Shown here one piece after another: positions 27,401 to 35,000 of a DNA stretch of 64,000 nucleotides. The notes below the pieces were generated by a model. That model was not told the origin of the DNA, searched no databases, and worked only from the letters and a program-made list of their open reading frames with translations. The stretch is from the NCBI GenBank assembly GCA_020847435.1, contig JADLBX010000032.1, positions 62,001 to 126,000 on the forward strand, given 5' to 3'. Origin of the DNA: Anaerolineales bacterium. GTDB lineage: Bacteria > Chloroflexota > Anaerolineae > Anaerolineales > Villigracilaceae. The stretch's first letter is position 1. Each line of letters starts with the position of its first letter. Position numbers and translations under genes: made by a program.

Positions 27401-27479
27401 ATGCAGGATGCAAGTGCGGCACGGATCAGGACGCGAGGCGCGGCATCCGATCGAGTGGGTGAGGGAGGCGGTGGGTTGA
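24429..27479 (+). CDS. Fused FAD-linked oxidase / Fe-S oxidoreductase (GlcD-GlcF-like) with repeat insertions
   Basis: A 1016-residue fusion. Residues about 1-540 form an FAD-binding type 4 and C-terminal oxidase unit (PRGAGTSLAGQAVG, GGVIANNATGAHSIVYG, FSSEHGDGLSRSEYL, ILNPGKI). Residues about 555-690 carry a [4Fe-4S] ferredoxin-like domain (CNGQGVCRK, CLACKGCKAECPSGVDM), and the C-terminal part is a CCG/heterodisulfide-reductase-like domain (FHPHCHQRA, DVGCCGLAGTFG). Enzymes of this architecture oxidise D-lactate, glycolate or other 2-hydroxyacids. Four in-frame repeat-derived stretches (24970, 25176, 26216, 26568) interrupt it without shifting the frame. Confidence 0.92.
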   Translation: MALPREFLFELHKRFTGDIRTDLASRILYSSDASMYQIEPLGVVMPRTQDELHAAVELAAKYEIPILPRGAGTSLAGQAVGEALILDCSRWLDKIIEVNPEEKFAIVEPGVVLSDLNNAAAKHGLMFGPDPASAERATMGGVIANNATGAHSIVYGMSADHILEADVILGDGSIAVWREFTKDEFGRMKDENSLMGSVASTSFLIREKYAEAIKRNYPKTWRNSAGYRLDYLLPFSTTKPPRWLDDYPSIHPSSFSLHPLLAGSEGTLAVMRRMKVNLVAKPKQTALVVLSYPSVAEACDDVPRLLNHDPSAIELIPNTILRAARSSAGYASQAGWIHGDPAAVLAVEFDDGRETISLGENVIAIARSKEEQAQVWNVRKMGLGLLDSQPRSARPIAFIEDCAIPVERLGEFVREVERIMSAHGTEGGIYAHASAGCLHIRPVLDLKTTRGVESLRAISEAVLSLTLSLGGAFSSEHGDGLSRSEYLARAYGDEVMSAMRLLKNAADPHHILNPGKIIDPPNMDTNLRYGVDYKTHAWTPSLSFASQGGFELAVEQCNGQGVCRKSTGVMCPSFQATREEMHSTRGRANLLRVLIAGHGIRDTRYEIGNRKSEIENSVFQALDLCLACKGCKAECPSGVDMAKLKYEFENEYYKTHRRPLRDYVFGYFHVVAKVLSPIAPIANWLMEFGPTKKLIANVLGLAEARSLPKIRRTMSLRARAERSDERLPRNAGEARRSNLLESKENFDNQESASPPKNTSGGSQRRVVIFLPDVFSRYIEPQVEDAALEVLTACGYDVRVLPVVGAGASLLSKGFVDAARRQARKTLELLNQLDPSREAFIVGVEPPEIYLLKNDYADLLAKCADEIRTLTKRVWLLDEFLLRSKEFEVLRVGRWGNKIGDKKLETRKNRKIFFHPHCHQRAERSSASASVELLRACGYDVELSDVGCCGLAGTFGFEAEHYALSMQVGELKLLPRVRELEFGELIAATGAACRMQVRHGSGREARHPIEWVREAVG
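24970..25002. repeat. AAGGATGAAGGATGAA repeat inside the oxidase gene
   Basis: GAAGGATGAATTTGGAAGGA and GAAGGATGAAAAC form a run of the AGGATGAA unit, in frame (KDEFGRMKDEN). Complementary ATCCTTCATC units lie at 25176; similar runs are upstream of eutB and in nadE. Confidence 0.65.
25176..25209. repeat. TTCATCCTTCATC repeat inside the oxidase gene
   Basis: ATTCATCCTTCATCATTCAG and CCTTCATCCTTT encode IHPSSFSLHPL in frame. It is in reverse orientation to the unit at 24970 and falls just before the conserved LAGSEGTL segment. Confidence 0.65.
26216..26280. repeat. GATACGAGATACG / GAAATCGTAAATC repeat inside the oxidase gene
   Basis: A low-complexity stretch made of GATACGAGATACGCGATACG and GGAAATCGTAAATCTGAAAT units, translated as IRDTRYEIGNRKSEIENS. 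It sits in the linker between the FAD/first Cys region and the main Fe-S cluster motif. The translated string looks unlike the rest of the protein. Confidence 0.7.
26568..26719. repeat. Full-length TGTCATTGCGAG element inside the oxidase gene
   Basis: Begins ATGTCATTGCGAGCTCGCGC, contains GAAGCAATCTCC and the reverse GTGCTTCGCC, and ends GGCGGCTCGCAACG, as in the intergenic members of the family. It is 152 bp long and contributes about 50 codons (residues 714-763) between the Fe-S domain and the CCG domain without a stop or frameshift. Confidence 0.88.
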
Positions 27480-27593
27480 GGGCAGATGCAGTCAGGTTGA
27501 CGAATCGGTTTGTAATTTGCGAAATAAGAAACTTGGAGGCTTGCGCAGAAAGAATATGTGCATTATCTTCAATGTATTAATGGAGAATTTTTT

Positions 27594-27884
27594 ATGGCAA
27601 AGATTAACATCGTCACACAGGGACGTTTCGGAAAGATTCAATACATCGAAGGCTCGTTGTTCAAGAAGAACGTCTGCGAGTTCTACTGGGAGTTTGGCGG
27701 CGCGGATGCAGTCGCCATTATTTCATTTCCCAAAGGCGACGCGGAATGGGACAAGCGCTACCCGTGGGCGATGGGGCGGCGCATGGAGATCGTGAAAGAC
27801 ATGGCAGAACAGGTCCGCAAGATGAAATCACCCTCGTCCACGCTGAAGTGGGAAGAGGGGTGTGTGGTCTTGGTCAGCGGGTGA
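27594..27884 (+). CDS. Conserved-looking small protein of unknown function
   Basis: A 96-residue soluble protein rich in aromatic residues (VCEFYWEFGGADAV, IISFPKGDAEWDKRYPWAMG) with a basic middle. The start MAKINIVTQG at 27594 is chosen although there is no clear ribosome-binding site; an earlier in-frame ATG adds 12 unlike residues. No family recognised. It lies after the oxidase and directly before a MITE-like element. Confidence 0.6.
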   Translation: MAKINIVTQGRFGKIQYIEGSLFKKNVCEFYWEFGGADAVAIISFPKGDAEWDKRYPWAMGRRMEIVKDMAEQVRKMKSPSSTLKWEEGCVVLVSG

Positions 27885-27899
27885 GGTGAATGCCTCAGC

Positions 27900-28051
27900 T
27901 AGGGCAATTGCATTAGAAAAATTTGGTACTGAAAACGCCTCATTTTGTTTGAGAATCCGCTAATCTCCACGAATTTACGCTAATTTTTTTAGGAAAATTC
28001 GCGCAGATTAGCGAAGATTAGTGGATAAAAAGCCCAAATGCGATTGCCCTA
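27900..28051. mobile_element. MITE-like element with terminal inverted repeats and 10-bp target duplication
   Basis: A 152-bp element. The left end TAGGGCAATTGCATT is the inverted complement of the right end AAATGCGATTGCCCTA with one mismatch, and it is flanked on both sides by the direct repeat ATGCCTCAGC (27890-27899 and 28052-28061). Inside is a second inverted repeat (GCTAATCTCCACGAATT against AATTCGCGCAGATTAGC). It carries no gene. A 10-bp duplication fits IS4-type transposition; the parent element is not in this window. Confidence 0.8.
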
Positions 28052-28086
28052 ATGCCTCAGCCCTTTTACGCGGACTTGCACACTGG

Positions 28087-28092
28087 TACAAT
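28087..28092 (+). promoter_or_regulatory. Possible -10 box of a leaderless response regulator gene
   Basis: TACAAT followed by ACGTTC and the ATG at 28099. No Shine-Dalgarno is present, so the message may start at the ATG. The right end of the MITE lies 35 bp upstream. Confidence 0.4.
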
Positions 28093-28098
28093 ACGTTC

Positions 28099-28722
28099 AT
28101 GACCTCGCCGGGCTATATCCTCGTTGTAGACGACATCCCCGATATCCTCAACCTGCTCGACACAACACTGCGCTTCAAAGGCTATCGCGTAGTCACTGCG
28201 CGCAACGGGCAGGAGGCGTTGGACGCGATCCAGAACGAACGTCCCGCGTTGGTCATCGCCGACATCCTCATGCCCGTCATGGACGGTTTCAGCCTTGTCC
28301 ATCACCTCCGCATCAATCTCAAGACGCGCGATATCCCCGTCGTTTTCCTTTCCGCCACCTATGTGACGCCCGAAGATAAAGAATTTGCCCACGCCATCGG
28401 CGTGACGCGCTTCCTGGAAAAACCCGTAGACATCGAAGCCTTTCTGCCGGTCGTCTCGGATATTCTTGGAGGCAAGGTCAACCCGGAGCACCAGACAGTG
28501 GACGATTACGAGTTTTACGACGGCTATCGCAAACGCCTCGAAACAAAACTGCATCACAAGAACGCGCAGATCGCGCGCTCCGAACACTTGCTCGCCGCGG
28601 CGCAAGACTACGACGAAAAGCAAGCCATCGCGCAATCGCTGGCTTCCGCCCGCGCTGAACACGCTGAAATTCTGAAACTTCTGGATCAGATCCGCGATCA
28701 TTTGAACGACTCGAGTGAATGA
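28099..28722 (+). CDS. Response regulator with C-terminal coiled coil
   Basis: A 207-residue protein: receiver domain at residues about 5-125 with the acidic pair in YILVVDDIPD, the phosphoacceptor Asp in VIADILMPVMDG, the Ser/Thr in VVFLSATYV and the Lys in RFLEKPVD. The remaining 80 residues form a charged Ala/Glu-rich helix that looks like a coiled coil. No DNA-binding or enzymatic output domain is visible. The start MTSPGYILVVDD is preferred over an upstream in-frame ATG that lies in the MITE. Confidence 0.85.
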   Translation: MTSPGYILVVDDIPDILNLLDTTLRFKGYRVVTARNGQEALDAIQNERPALVIADILMPVMDGFSLVHHLRINLKTRDIPVVFLSATYVTPEDKEFAHAIGVTRFLEKPVDIEAFLPVVSDILGGKVNPEHQTVDDYEFYDGYRKRLETKLHHKNAQIARSEHLLAAAQDYDEKQAIAQSLASARAEHAEILKLLDQIRDHLNDSSE

Positions 28723-28754
28723 AAATCGCCCCGTTGGATCGGGGCGATTTTTTT
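28722..28754 (+). terminator. Rho-independent terminator
   Basis: AAATCGCCCCG pairs with CGGGGCGATTT across a TTGGAT loop and is followed by a T run. It directly follows the response regulator stop. Confidence 0.93.
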
Positions 28755-28790
28755 ATCCGGTGAATTCAATTTGTGCAGCCGCAACGCGTC

Positions 28791-29483
28791 CTATTTCACC
28801 TTGAGATTCACCAACCCGCTGAACGCCAGCGCCACCCATTTCCCTTTTTCGACCTCCACCCACACGCTCTGCGATTGGAGCCGCCGTCCGCTGAACGTCT
28901 TCCCTTTTTGCAGTTGACCGACGATGGGATGCTCAACGCCCGGTCCACTGCGGACGTTCAACAACTCGGAAGTCACCTCGAAGGTGAGGGAGGATGGAAT
29001 CTTCACCGCGTCGGGAATGTCTGTACTGACCGATTCATCCGACGGGGAGGCTGGGTCGCCGGTGGAGAAATACGGCATTGGGTCAACGTAACCTTTATAC
29101 AGCGGGTTCTCGCCGTCAATCTTCAGCCCAAAATGTAAATGCGGACCGGTGCTCGCACCGGTGTTGTTGCTGTGTCCGATCATCGCCCCGGCTTTCACCT
29201 TTTGTCCCGCCGCCACGGTCGCGTTGGCGAGGTGAGCGTAATACGTGTAATACGTTTTGCCTCCGTCGGTGTGGCTGAGTTTGACGTAGTTGCCGTAGCC
29301 GCCGTTCTCAAAGCCGACGAGCGCCACCGTCCCTGCCGCCGCCGCGTTAACCGGCGTGCCGTTCGGGATGCCGTAATCAATGCCGTTGTGTCCGGGAAAA
29401 CCCCACTTTTTATAAAAATCCGGGTTCTCGCCAAAGAGTTGGGTGATGGGTCCGTTCACTGGAACTGTCAATTTGATCGCCAT
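28791..29483 (-). CDS. M23-family peptidase with C-terminal SH3 domain
   Basis: A 230-residue protein. Residues about 10-130 are a LytM/M23 zinc peptidase domain: PGHNGIDYG (metal His and Asp), YYTYYAHLAN and GPHLHFGLKIDG (HxH). The C-terminal 65 residues are a bacterial SH3 domain (SELLNVRSGPGVEHPIVGQL). There is no signal peptide, which is unusual for a cell-wall peptidase, so export by another route or a phage-like origin is possible. GAGGAG precedes the start. Confidence 0.88.
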   Translation of the reverse strand: MAIKLTVPVNGPITQLFGENPDFYKKWGFPGHNGIDYGIPNGTPVNAAAAGTVALVGFENGGYGNYVKLSHTDGGKTYYTYYAHLANATVAAGQKVKAGAMIGHSNNTGASTGPHLHFGLKIDGENPLYKGYVDPMPYFSTGDPASPSDESVSTDIPDAVKIPSSLTFEVTSELLNVRSGPGVEHPIVGQLQKGKTFSGRRLQSQSVWVEVEKGKWVALAFSGLVNLKVK

Positions 29484-29533
29484 GTTCGTCTCCTCTCATC
29501 AAATGGTTGCAGGAATGATAACACACGACAGCC

Positions 29534-30184
29534 TCAATCCGATGCGCTCAGCGCATACGCCGCCACGCCAAACGCCACTGCCGCGTTGAACGATTTCTTC
29601 TCGCCGCGCATGGGGATGTAAAAGACCGCGTCGCACAGGCTCAGCAAACCGGGGTCAACGCCGGTGATCTCACTGCCGACGATCAGCGCTATGTCTCGGT
29701 TTGTGAGCGCTGCCTCATGCAGAGGGCGCGCGTATTTGTTTTCCTCCAGCCCGTAAATCGTCCAGCCTTTTGCTTTCAAACCCTTGACCAGTTTCACCGC
29801 GTCCTTGTGATACGACCAGGGCAAAGAGTCCTCCGCGCCGAGCGCGGTCTTGCGCACCGCGTCGTTTTCCGGCGTGGGCGTGATGCCGCACAGGTACGCG
29901 TGCGCGAACCCGAACCCCTCCGCGCTCCTCAACATGGAGCCGACATTCCACGCCGAGCGGATATTGTCGAGCAGGACGGCGTTGCATTTGCTTCCGTTCG
30001 CGCGCGCGGCAGCGCGGTCGAGGGGCACAGACAGCCTCCGCTCGAAGACCAGCCCGCCCCTGTGCGCGACGCGGGTTTCTCCCATGCAGATCGGGCAACG
30101 AATCCCGGGCGCGCTTCCCATCACGAGTGGGTAGCGTAATCCGCAACTTTTGCAGACGCGTATTTCAAACGATCGTTCGGGCAT
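29534..30184 (-). CDS. SpoU/TrmH-type RNA 2'-O-methyltransferase with N-terminal zinc-ribbon-like domain
   Basis: A 216-residue protein. The N-terminus has CKSCGLRYP and CPICMGET, a CxxC/CxxC pair that may bind zinc; then the SPOUT domain follows: LLDNIRSAWNVGSMLRSAEG, LCGITPTP, ALIVGSEITGVDP and IPMRGEKKSFNAAVAFGVAAY, the three TrmH motifs. It methylates the ribose of a tRNA or rRNA nucleotide. Divergent from the pseudouridine synthase with 20 bp between start codons. Confidence 0.88.
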   Translation of the reverse strand: MPERSFEIRVCKSCGLRYPLVMGSAPGIRCPICMGETRVAHRGGLVFERRLSVPLDRAAARANGSKCNAVLLDNIRSAWNVGSMLRSAEGFGFAHAYLCGITPTPENDAVRKTALGAEDSLPWSYHKDAVKLVKGLKAKGWTIYGLEENKYARPLHEAALTNRDIALIVGSEITGVDPGLLSLCDAVFYIPMRGEKKSFNAAVAFGVAAYALSASD

Positions 30185-30185
30185 C

Positions 30186-30201
30186 GGGTATGATTATACC
30201 C
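30186..30201. promoter_or_regulatory. Shared palindromic promoter between divergent RNA-modification genes
   Basis: GGGTATGATTATACCC is nearly palindromic. On the minus strand TATAAT ends 8 bases before the ATG of the TrmH-type gene; on the plus strand TATGAT ends 10 bases before the ATG of the pseudouridine synthase. Both genes lack a Shine-Dalgarno, so both messages may be leaderless or nearly so. Confidence 0.45.
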
Positions 30202-30204
30202 AGC

Positions 30205-30762
30205 ATGAAATATATCCTGTTTAACAAACCGTATGGGGCGCTGTCGCAATTCACCGACGAGGGGACGGGACACGCGACGCTCAAGGATTTTATTGCCGTG
30301 CCGAATGTTTACGCGGCGGGGCGGCTCGACCGCGACAGCGAAGGCTTGTTGCTCCTCACCGACGACGGCGCGCTCATCAAAAAAATTTCCGACCCGCAGC
30401 ATCACGTTGAAAAAACGTATTGGGCGCTGGTCGAGGGCGAACCCACACCCGAAAAGTTGACAAAACTGGAGCGGGGGATTCAACTCAAAGGCTATCGGAC
30501 GCGCCCGTGCCAAGCCCGCCTCATCCCGGACCCCAACCTGCCCGCCCGACCCAAGCCGGTCACTCCGCACGGACCCACCGCGTGGATCGAACTCAAACTC
30601 CGCGAGGGGAAGAAGCGTCAGGTGCGGCACATGACCGCCGCGGTCGGCTTGTTCACTTTGCGGCTGGTGCGCGCCGCCATCGGCGCGGTTCAATTGGGAA
30701 ATTTAGCGCCGGGGCGGTGGCGCGAACTCACCCAGGGCGAACTCCGCTCGCTGAGGGGTTGA
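30205..30762 (+). CDS. Pseudouridine synthase, RluE/RsuA family
   Basis: A 185-residue single-domain synthase with the catalytic motif AAGRLDRDSEGLLLLTDDG and the RsuA-family segments YILFNKPYGALSQF, VEKTYWALVEG, and LREGKKRQVRHMTAAVGL. It lacks the N-terminal S4 domain, as in RluE, which modifies 23S rRNA U2457; the exact position is an inference. Confidence 0.88.
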   Translation: MKYILFNKPYGALSQFTDEGTGHATLKDFIAVPNVYAAGRLDRDSEGLLLLTDDGALIKKISDPQHHVEKTYWALVEGEPTPEKLTKLERGIQLKGYRTRPCQARLIPDPNLPARPKPVTPHGPTAWIELKLREGKKRQVRHMTAAVGLFTLRLVRAAIGAVQLGNLAPGRWRELTQGELRSLRG

Positions 30763-30894
30763 ACGGGTTACGATAAAGTGGGGATGAACATCACGCCGAT
30801 GAAATTACAAAATCCCCGCCTTTGGTTTTTGCGTGCAGGGTACACTTTGGTTGCAGGGATACCGAGCAAGATCCTAATTTGCGTTAGCAAGTTG

Positions 30895-30954
30895 AACCGC
30901 AAAGCGCGCCGGAATAAAAATATTCCCTGTGTGTCCTTCGCGGTCTTAGCGGTT
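30895..30954. repeat. AACCGCAAAG / CGCGGT..AGCGGTT inverted repeat
   Basis: AACCGCAAAGCGCGCCGG and CCTTCGCGGTCTTAGCGGTT are partly complementary across an AT-rich loop. This resembles the ACCGCAAAGG-type repeats common between genes in this kind of genome. It occupies the gap before the FNT channel gene. Confidence 0.55.
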
Positions 30955-31001
30955 AGAAAAAACGCAATGGACGATTATGTTCAGCATTGGTGGAGGCGAC
31001 C

Positions 31002-31883
31002 ATGAGCGAGATTCGGATTGACGCATTGCTCCCGAAGGAAATGGCGGAACGCGCCGAGCAGGTCGGCATTCGTAAAGCGGAGTTGCCGTTTCTCCCTTTG
31101 TTCACGCTGGCTGTGCTGGCGGGCGCGTTCATCTCGCTGGGCGCGATCTTCGCCACCGTCGTCAGCGCGGGGAGCATGGTTATCACCTCCGCCGATGGGA
31201 CGGTCTTCACCGCGACCCTGCCGTTCGGCGTGACGCGCCTGCTTGCCGGGCTGGTCTTCTGTCTTGGGCTGATCCTTGTGGTGGTCGGCGGCGCGGAATT
31301 GTTTACCGGCAACAATCTTATCGTCATGGCGTGGGCAAGCGGCAAGGTGTCCGGCGCGGCGCTCTTGCGGAACTGGGCGGTTGTTTACTTCGGTAATTTC
31401 GTTGGCGCGCTTGGCACGGTGGTTCTGATGTTCTTCACGCGGCAATATACGTTCAGCGCAGGCGCGGTCGGCGTGGCGGCGTTGAAGATCGGCGTCGCGA
31501 AGAGCGACCTGGCTTTTGCGCAGGCGTTGGCGCTGGGAATATTGTGCAATGGGCTGGTCTGCCTTGCGGTCTGGTTGACGTTCAGCGCCCGCACAACGGC
31601 GGATAAGGTTCTGGCGATCGTCTTTCCGATCACTGCCTTTGTCGCGGCGGGGTTCGAGCACAGCATTGCGAACATGTACTTCATCCCCTACGCGCTCGCC
31701 GTCAAATATTTCGATCCGGCGTTCGCCGACTCTGTCGCGAGTCAGGTTCCAAACTTGGAGCGCCTGACCATGCCGGCGTTTTTCCTCAACAACCTTCTGC
31801 CGGTGACCATTGGGAATGTGATCGGCGGCGTGGCGCTCGTCGCCGTGATCTATTGGTCGGTGTACCTGCGTAAGCCGAAGTAA
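31002..31883 (+). CDS. Formate/nitrite transporter (FNT) family channel
   Basis: A 293-residue protein with six predicted membrane helices and the FNT signature segments GGAELFTGNNLIVMAW, VVYFGNFVGALGTV, and GILCNGLVCLAVWL; GFEHSIANMYFIP and NLLPVTIGNVIGG complete the pore helices. FNT channels pass formate, nitrite or hydrosulfide. The Phe/His determinants are compatible with FocA-like transport but do not settle the substrate. GGAGG precedes the ATG at 31002. Confidence 0.93.
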   Translation: MSEIRIDALLPKEMAERAEQVGIRKAELPFLPLFTLAVLAGAFISLGAIFATVVSAGSMVITSADGTVFTATLPFGVTRLLAGLVFCLGLILVVVGGAELFTGNNLIVMAWASGKVSGAALLRNWAVVYFGNFVGALGTVVLMFFTRQYTFSAGAVGVAALKIGVAKSDLAFAQALALGILCNGLVCLAVWLTFSARTTADKVLAIVFPITAFVAAGFEHSIANMYFIPYALAVKYFDPAFADSVASQVPNLERLTMPAFFLNNLLPVTIGNVIGGVALVAVIYWSVYLRKPK

Positions 31884-31900
31884 ATAGCCTATCTTAGGCA

Positions 31901-31954
31901 GTGCGTCGCGCGATACCCAACGGAAGTTACTTTAATCTTTCAGGCGCGACGCAC
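31901..31954. repeat. GTGCGTCGCGC inverted repeat
   Basis: GTGCGTCGCGC at 31901 pairs exactly with GCGCGACGCAC at 31944 across about 32 bases, just after the FNT gene. A similar GGTGCGTCGCACC piece lies upstream of the esterase gene near 5980. Confidence 0.6.
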
Positions 31955-31979
31955 TCTCTGTACAACCTTATTAAACAAA

Positions 31980-32007
31980 ACAGCCCTCGGAATTTTTCGA
32001 GGGCTGT
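31980..32007 (-). terminator. Rho-independent terminator of the glycosyltransferase gene
   Basis: ACAGCCCTCG and CGAGGGCTGT form a 10-bp stem; on the minus strand the hairpin is followed by TTTGTTTAAT, fitting a terminator for the gene ending at 32023. Confidence 0.85.
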
Positions 32008-32022
32008 GGCTTCTCAATCCTG

Positions 32023-35000
32023 TTATGGCAGGCTGAATCGCATGATGCGGTTATTCCCCGAGTCTGTCACCCAGATGAATCCTTGCGAGTCAACGGCGAT
32101 TCCGCTGGGCAAGCCGAACTGCGTATTCTCGATTCCAAATTCTCCCCACGTGCGGACGAACTCGCCCGAAGCCGTAAACTCGATCACGCGATAGCCTTCA
32201 GGGTCGGTGATGAAAACATTGTTGTTTCTGTCCACCGCGATGTTTGGTTTGTTGTCGAGCGATTGCCCGAACCAGCCGTTTATATCCCATTGCGTGAGAG
32301 GTTGGTAGCTGAGCGCCCCGCCTTCCGCTTCGATGGGGATGAAGGATTGGACGCGTTGATTCCACGTGTCGGTGACGTACACGACGCCGTCGCTTCCAAC
32401 GGCGACGCCCACCGGCTCATCGAATTGACCGGGGTCGAATCCGCCGGAGCCGAATTCGGTGAGGTAGTTCCCGTTCGCGTCGTAGACGACGATGCGCTTG
32501 TTGCCGGTGTCGGCGACGAAGACTCGTCCTTCCGCGTCAACCGCAATGCCGCGTGGACCCCAGAAGAAAAATTCCGATTGAGGCGCGTCCGGCGAGGGCT
32601 GACCGAACTCTCCCCACATTTTGAGCGGTTGCCCGTCGCGTGAAAATTTTTGAACGCGGTTATTCCATGTGTCGGTCACATAGACCGAGCCGTCCGGTCC
32701 GACTGCGATGCCCCACGGCTCGAAGAACGTACCGATCGGCGCCTCGCCAAGGCTCAAGTCTGCGAACGAGCCCCAGGTGTTGATCGTGCTTCCGTCGGAC
32801 GCGATGTGAATGATGCGATGGTTGAAGGTGTCCGCGATGTAGAAATCTCCGTTGCGGCCTGCGGCGATGGCGCGCGGCGCGTTCAACCCCGCCGGCGGGA
32901 AGATTTCACTGCCGAAGATTTGATCCGCTGGCAGGCTGATCTTGCCAGCCTCGTACGGGTCCACTGCCGAAGGCGCGGTGGAAGGTCCGACCCCGTAATT
33001 CCAAATTTGCGAGACAACATCCTTGCGGATGTAAAGCCGCATCAGGTCGGCCGGGTCCCAGGTGGTAAGCGTAAAAGTGGATTTGCCGGTTGCGGTTGCG
33101 TAGCGCGTATAGTCGCGGTTGAACCAGATATCGAAAATGCCAGCGCGGATGTCGGGATTTGTGATCGCGTTCAACACGCGCGCCCGGTCGAGGTTGAAAT
33201 AATCCTGGTTGGGCCACCACATGCGGATGTAATCGAAACGATAGTAACCGTCGCCCAATGCGCCCTCGATCTTGTCGAAGTTCTTTTGGTCAACGATCAC
33301 CGCCACCGCCTCGCGCAACGCGCGCGTCGGCTGGTCGAAGGAACGCTGTTGCGTAAAGTCGCGCAAATACCAAACGACGGGCCACGAAACCCCGGTATCC
33401 GGCGCGCTCGCGTCGTAGGCAATGACCGCGTTCAATCCGCCGGTCGTCCGCATCGAGATTTCCTCCACCTGCGCCAGTACCTCTTTCACGCCGCCCGCGC
33501 CGTGTGCGTAGACGAGATATTCCGTCGCGTCGTTGTAGTTGATGTAATTGGCGCGGAAGGACGTGCGCGCGGTTTGAACCGCCAACAGACCAAACGCCGT
33601 CAGGATCGCATATCCCACCAGCGGGCTTGTGCGCGGCAAACGCGCGAACCAGACCATGCCGCCGATGCTAACGAGCAAAGCCAGAAAGGCGACCGCGAAT
33701 TTAATCCCATACGCTGTGATCATGGCAGGGTCTGAACCCGGCGTGGATTGCAACGACAACAGCCACGCGCCGTTGATCACGCTGGAACTCACTTCGACCA
33801 GCATCAGAATGGCAAGCAAGACCAACCCCAGGCTTGCGAGGTCCGCGCGCATCAACCGGTACAGCGCCATGCCTGCGCCGATGCCGATCAGCAGAGGAAA
33901 GATGAACGCCGAAGTCGCTTGCAACTGGGCGAGCGACGTCCCTTGAAATGGAGGCGTCGGTCCGTATGCCGACCTCACCGCGTTGAATGCCGCCAGCGTA
34001 AATACCGCCATTACGAACAACGCAAGCGCCGACCTCCACGGCGAATCGGCTTCGGAAATTTTTCGCCTAACCGCCTCGATCACCTCGCCGACCAGCCACC
34101 CGGTGAAAAGGATCATGGGCCACGCCATGTGATACGTCAGCCACGGCATCCGCTCGCCCGCAATCGAAAACGCGGCAACGCTGGAGACGCACCACCACGT
34201 CATCAAAGCAAAGAAGACGCCAAACATGGATTCTTTCGGTTCGGGATTCGCCCCCGCTTCACTCCCCGGGTCAGCCTGCCTTTGCCTGAGCAATTTGCTC
34301 GCACCCCACACGGCCGCCGCCAGCGCGCCGAGGGCAGGCAGGAACTCATAGACCGGAATCTGAATCAGCGCGTAAAAATATTCGGGTTGACTGCCGCGCT
34401 CGACGCCTTGTTGCTCCAGCCAATATCCCAACGAGCCGATCACGCCCGTGAAGAAACCCGCCGCGTTGGTGAAGACCGTCGTATACAGAATGATGAAAAC
34501 GCTCCAATAAAACGCGCCGAACTTCCACCATTCGCGGTTCCACCACATGCCGATCACGATCGAGATCACGAAAAAGATCGCCACAAAAATGCCGATGATG
34601 ATCAACGATCTGAGGTCCAACGCCGCAACTTGCGCCGCCTCATTGGGCAGGACGACGTTCAGACTCTTCTCCAGCCATTTGATGGGGAAGGGAGCCAGCA
34701 TGGGTAAAACTAACGTCCCAAGCAGGATGAGCAGATCGAACGACCGTTCCTGAAAAAGTTTTTCCCGACCGTAACCGGAGAATAAAATTGCCGCGGCAAC
34801 CGCCAGCGCGACCCCGGCAAGCAGGAATAAAATGATCGGCGCGCTTGCGCCGCTAGGCGCATCCGCGTTTGGCGCCTGCGAACCGCTTGGGTTGGCGGGC
34901 GCGGCGGTTTCAGTTGCCGACAACGCTGTCGAATGACGCTCCAACAACTTCAACGTCACTCCGCCGCTGGCAAGCAGCGCGGCGACCGTCAAGGCAATGA

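Noticed and set aside
32650-33735. 361-codon frame opposite the glycosyltransferase gene
   Set aside because: Arg/His/Asp-rich translation typical of an antisense shadow; the minus-strand gene explains the region.
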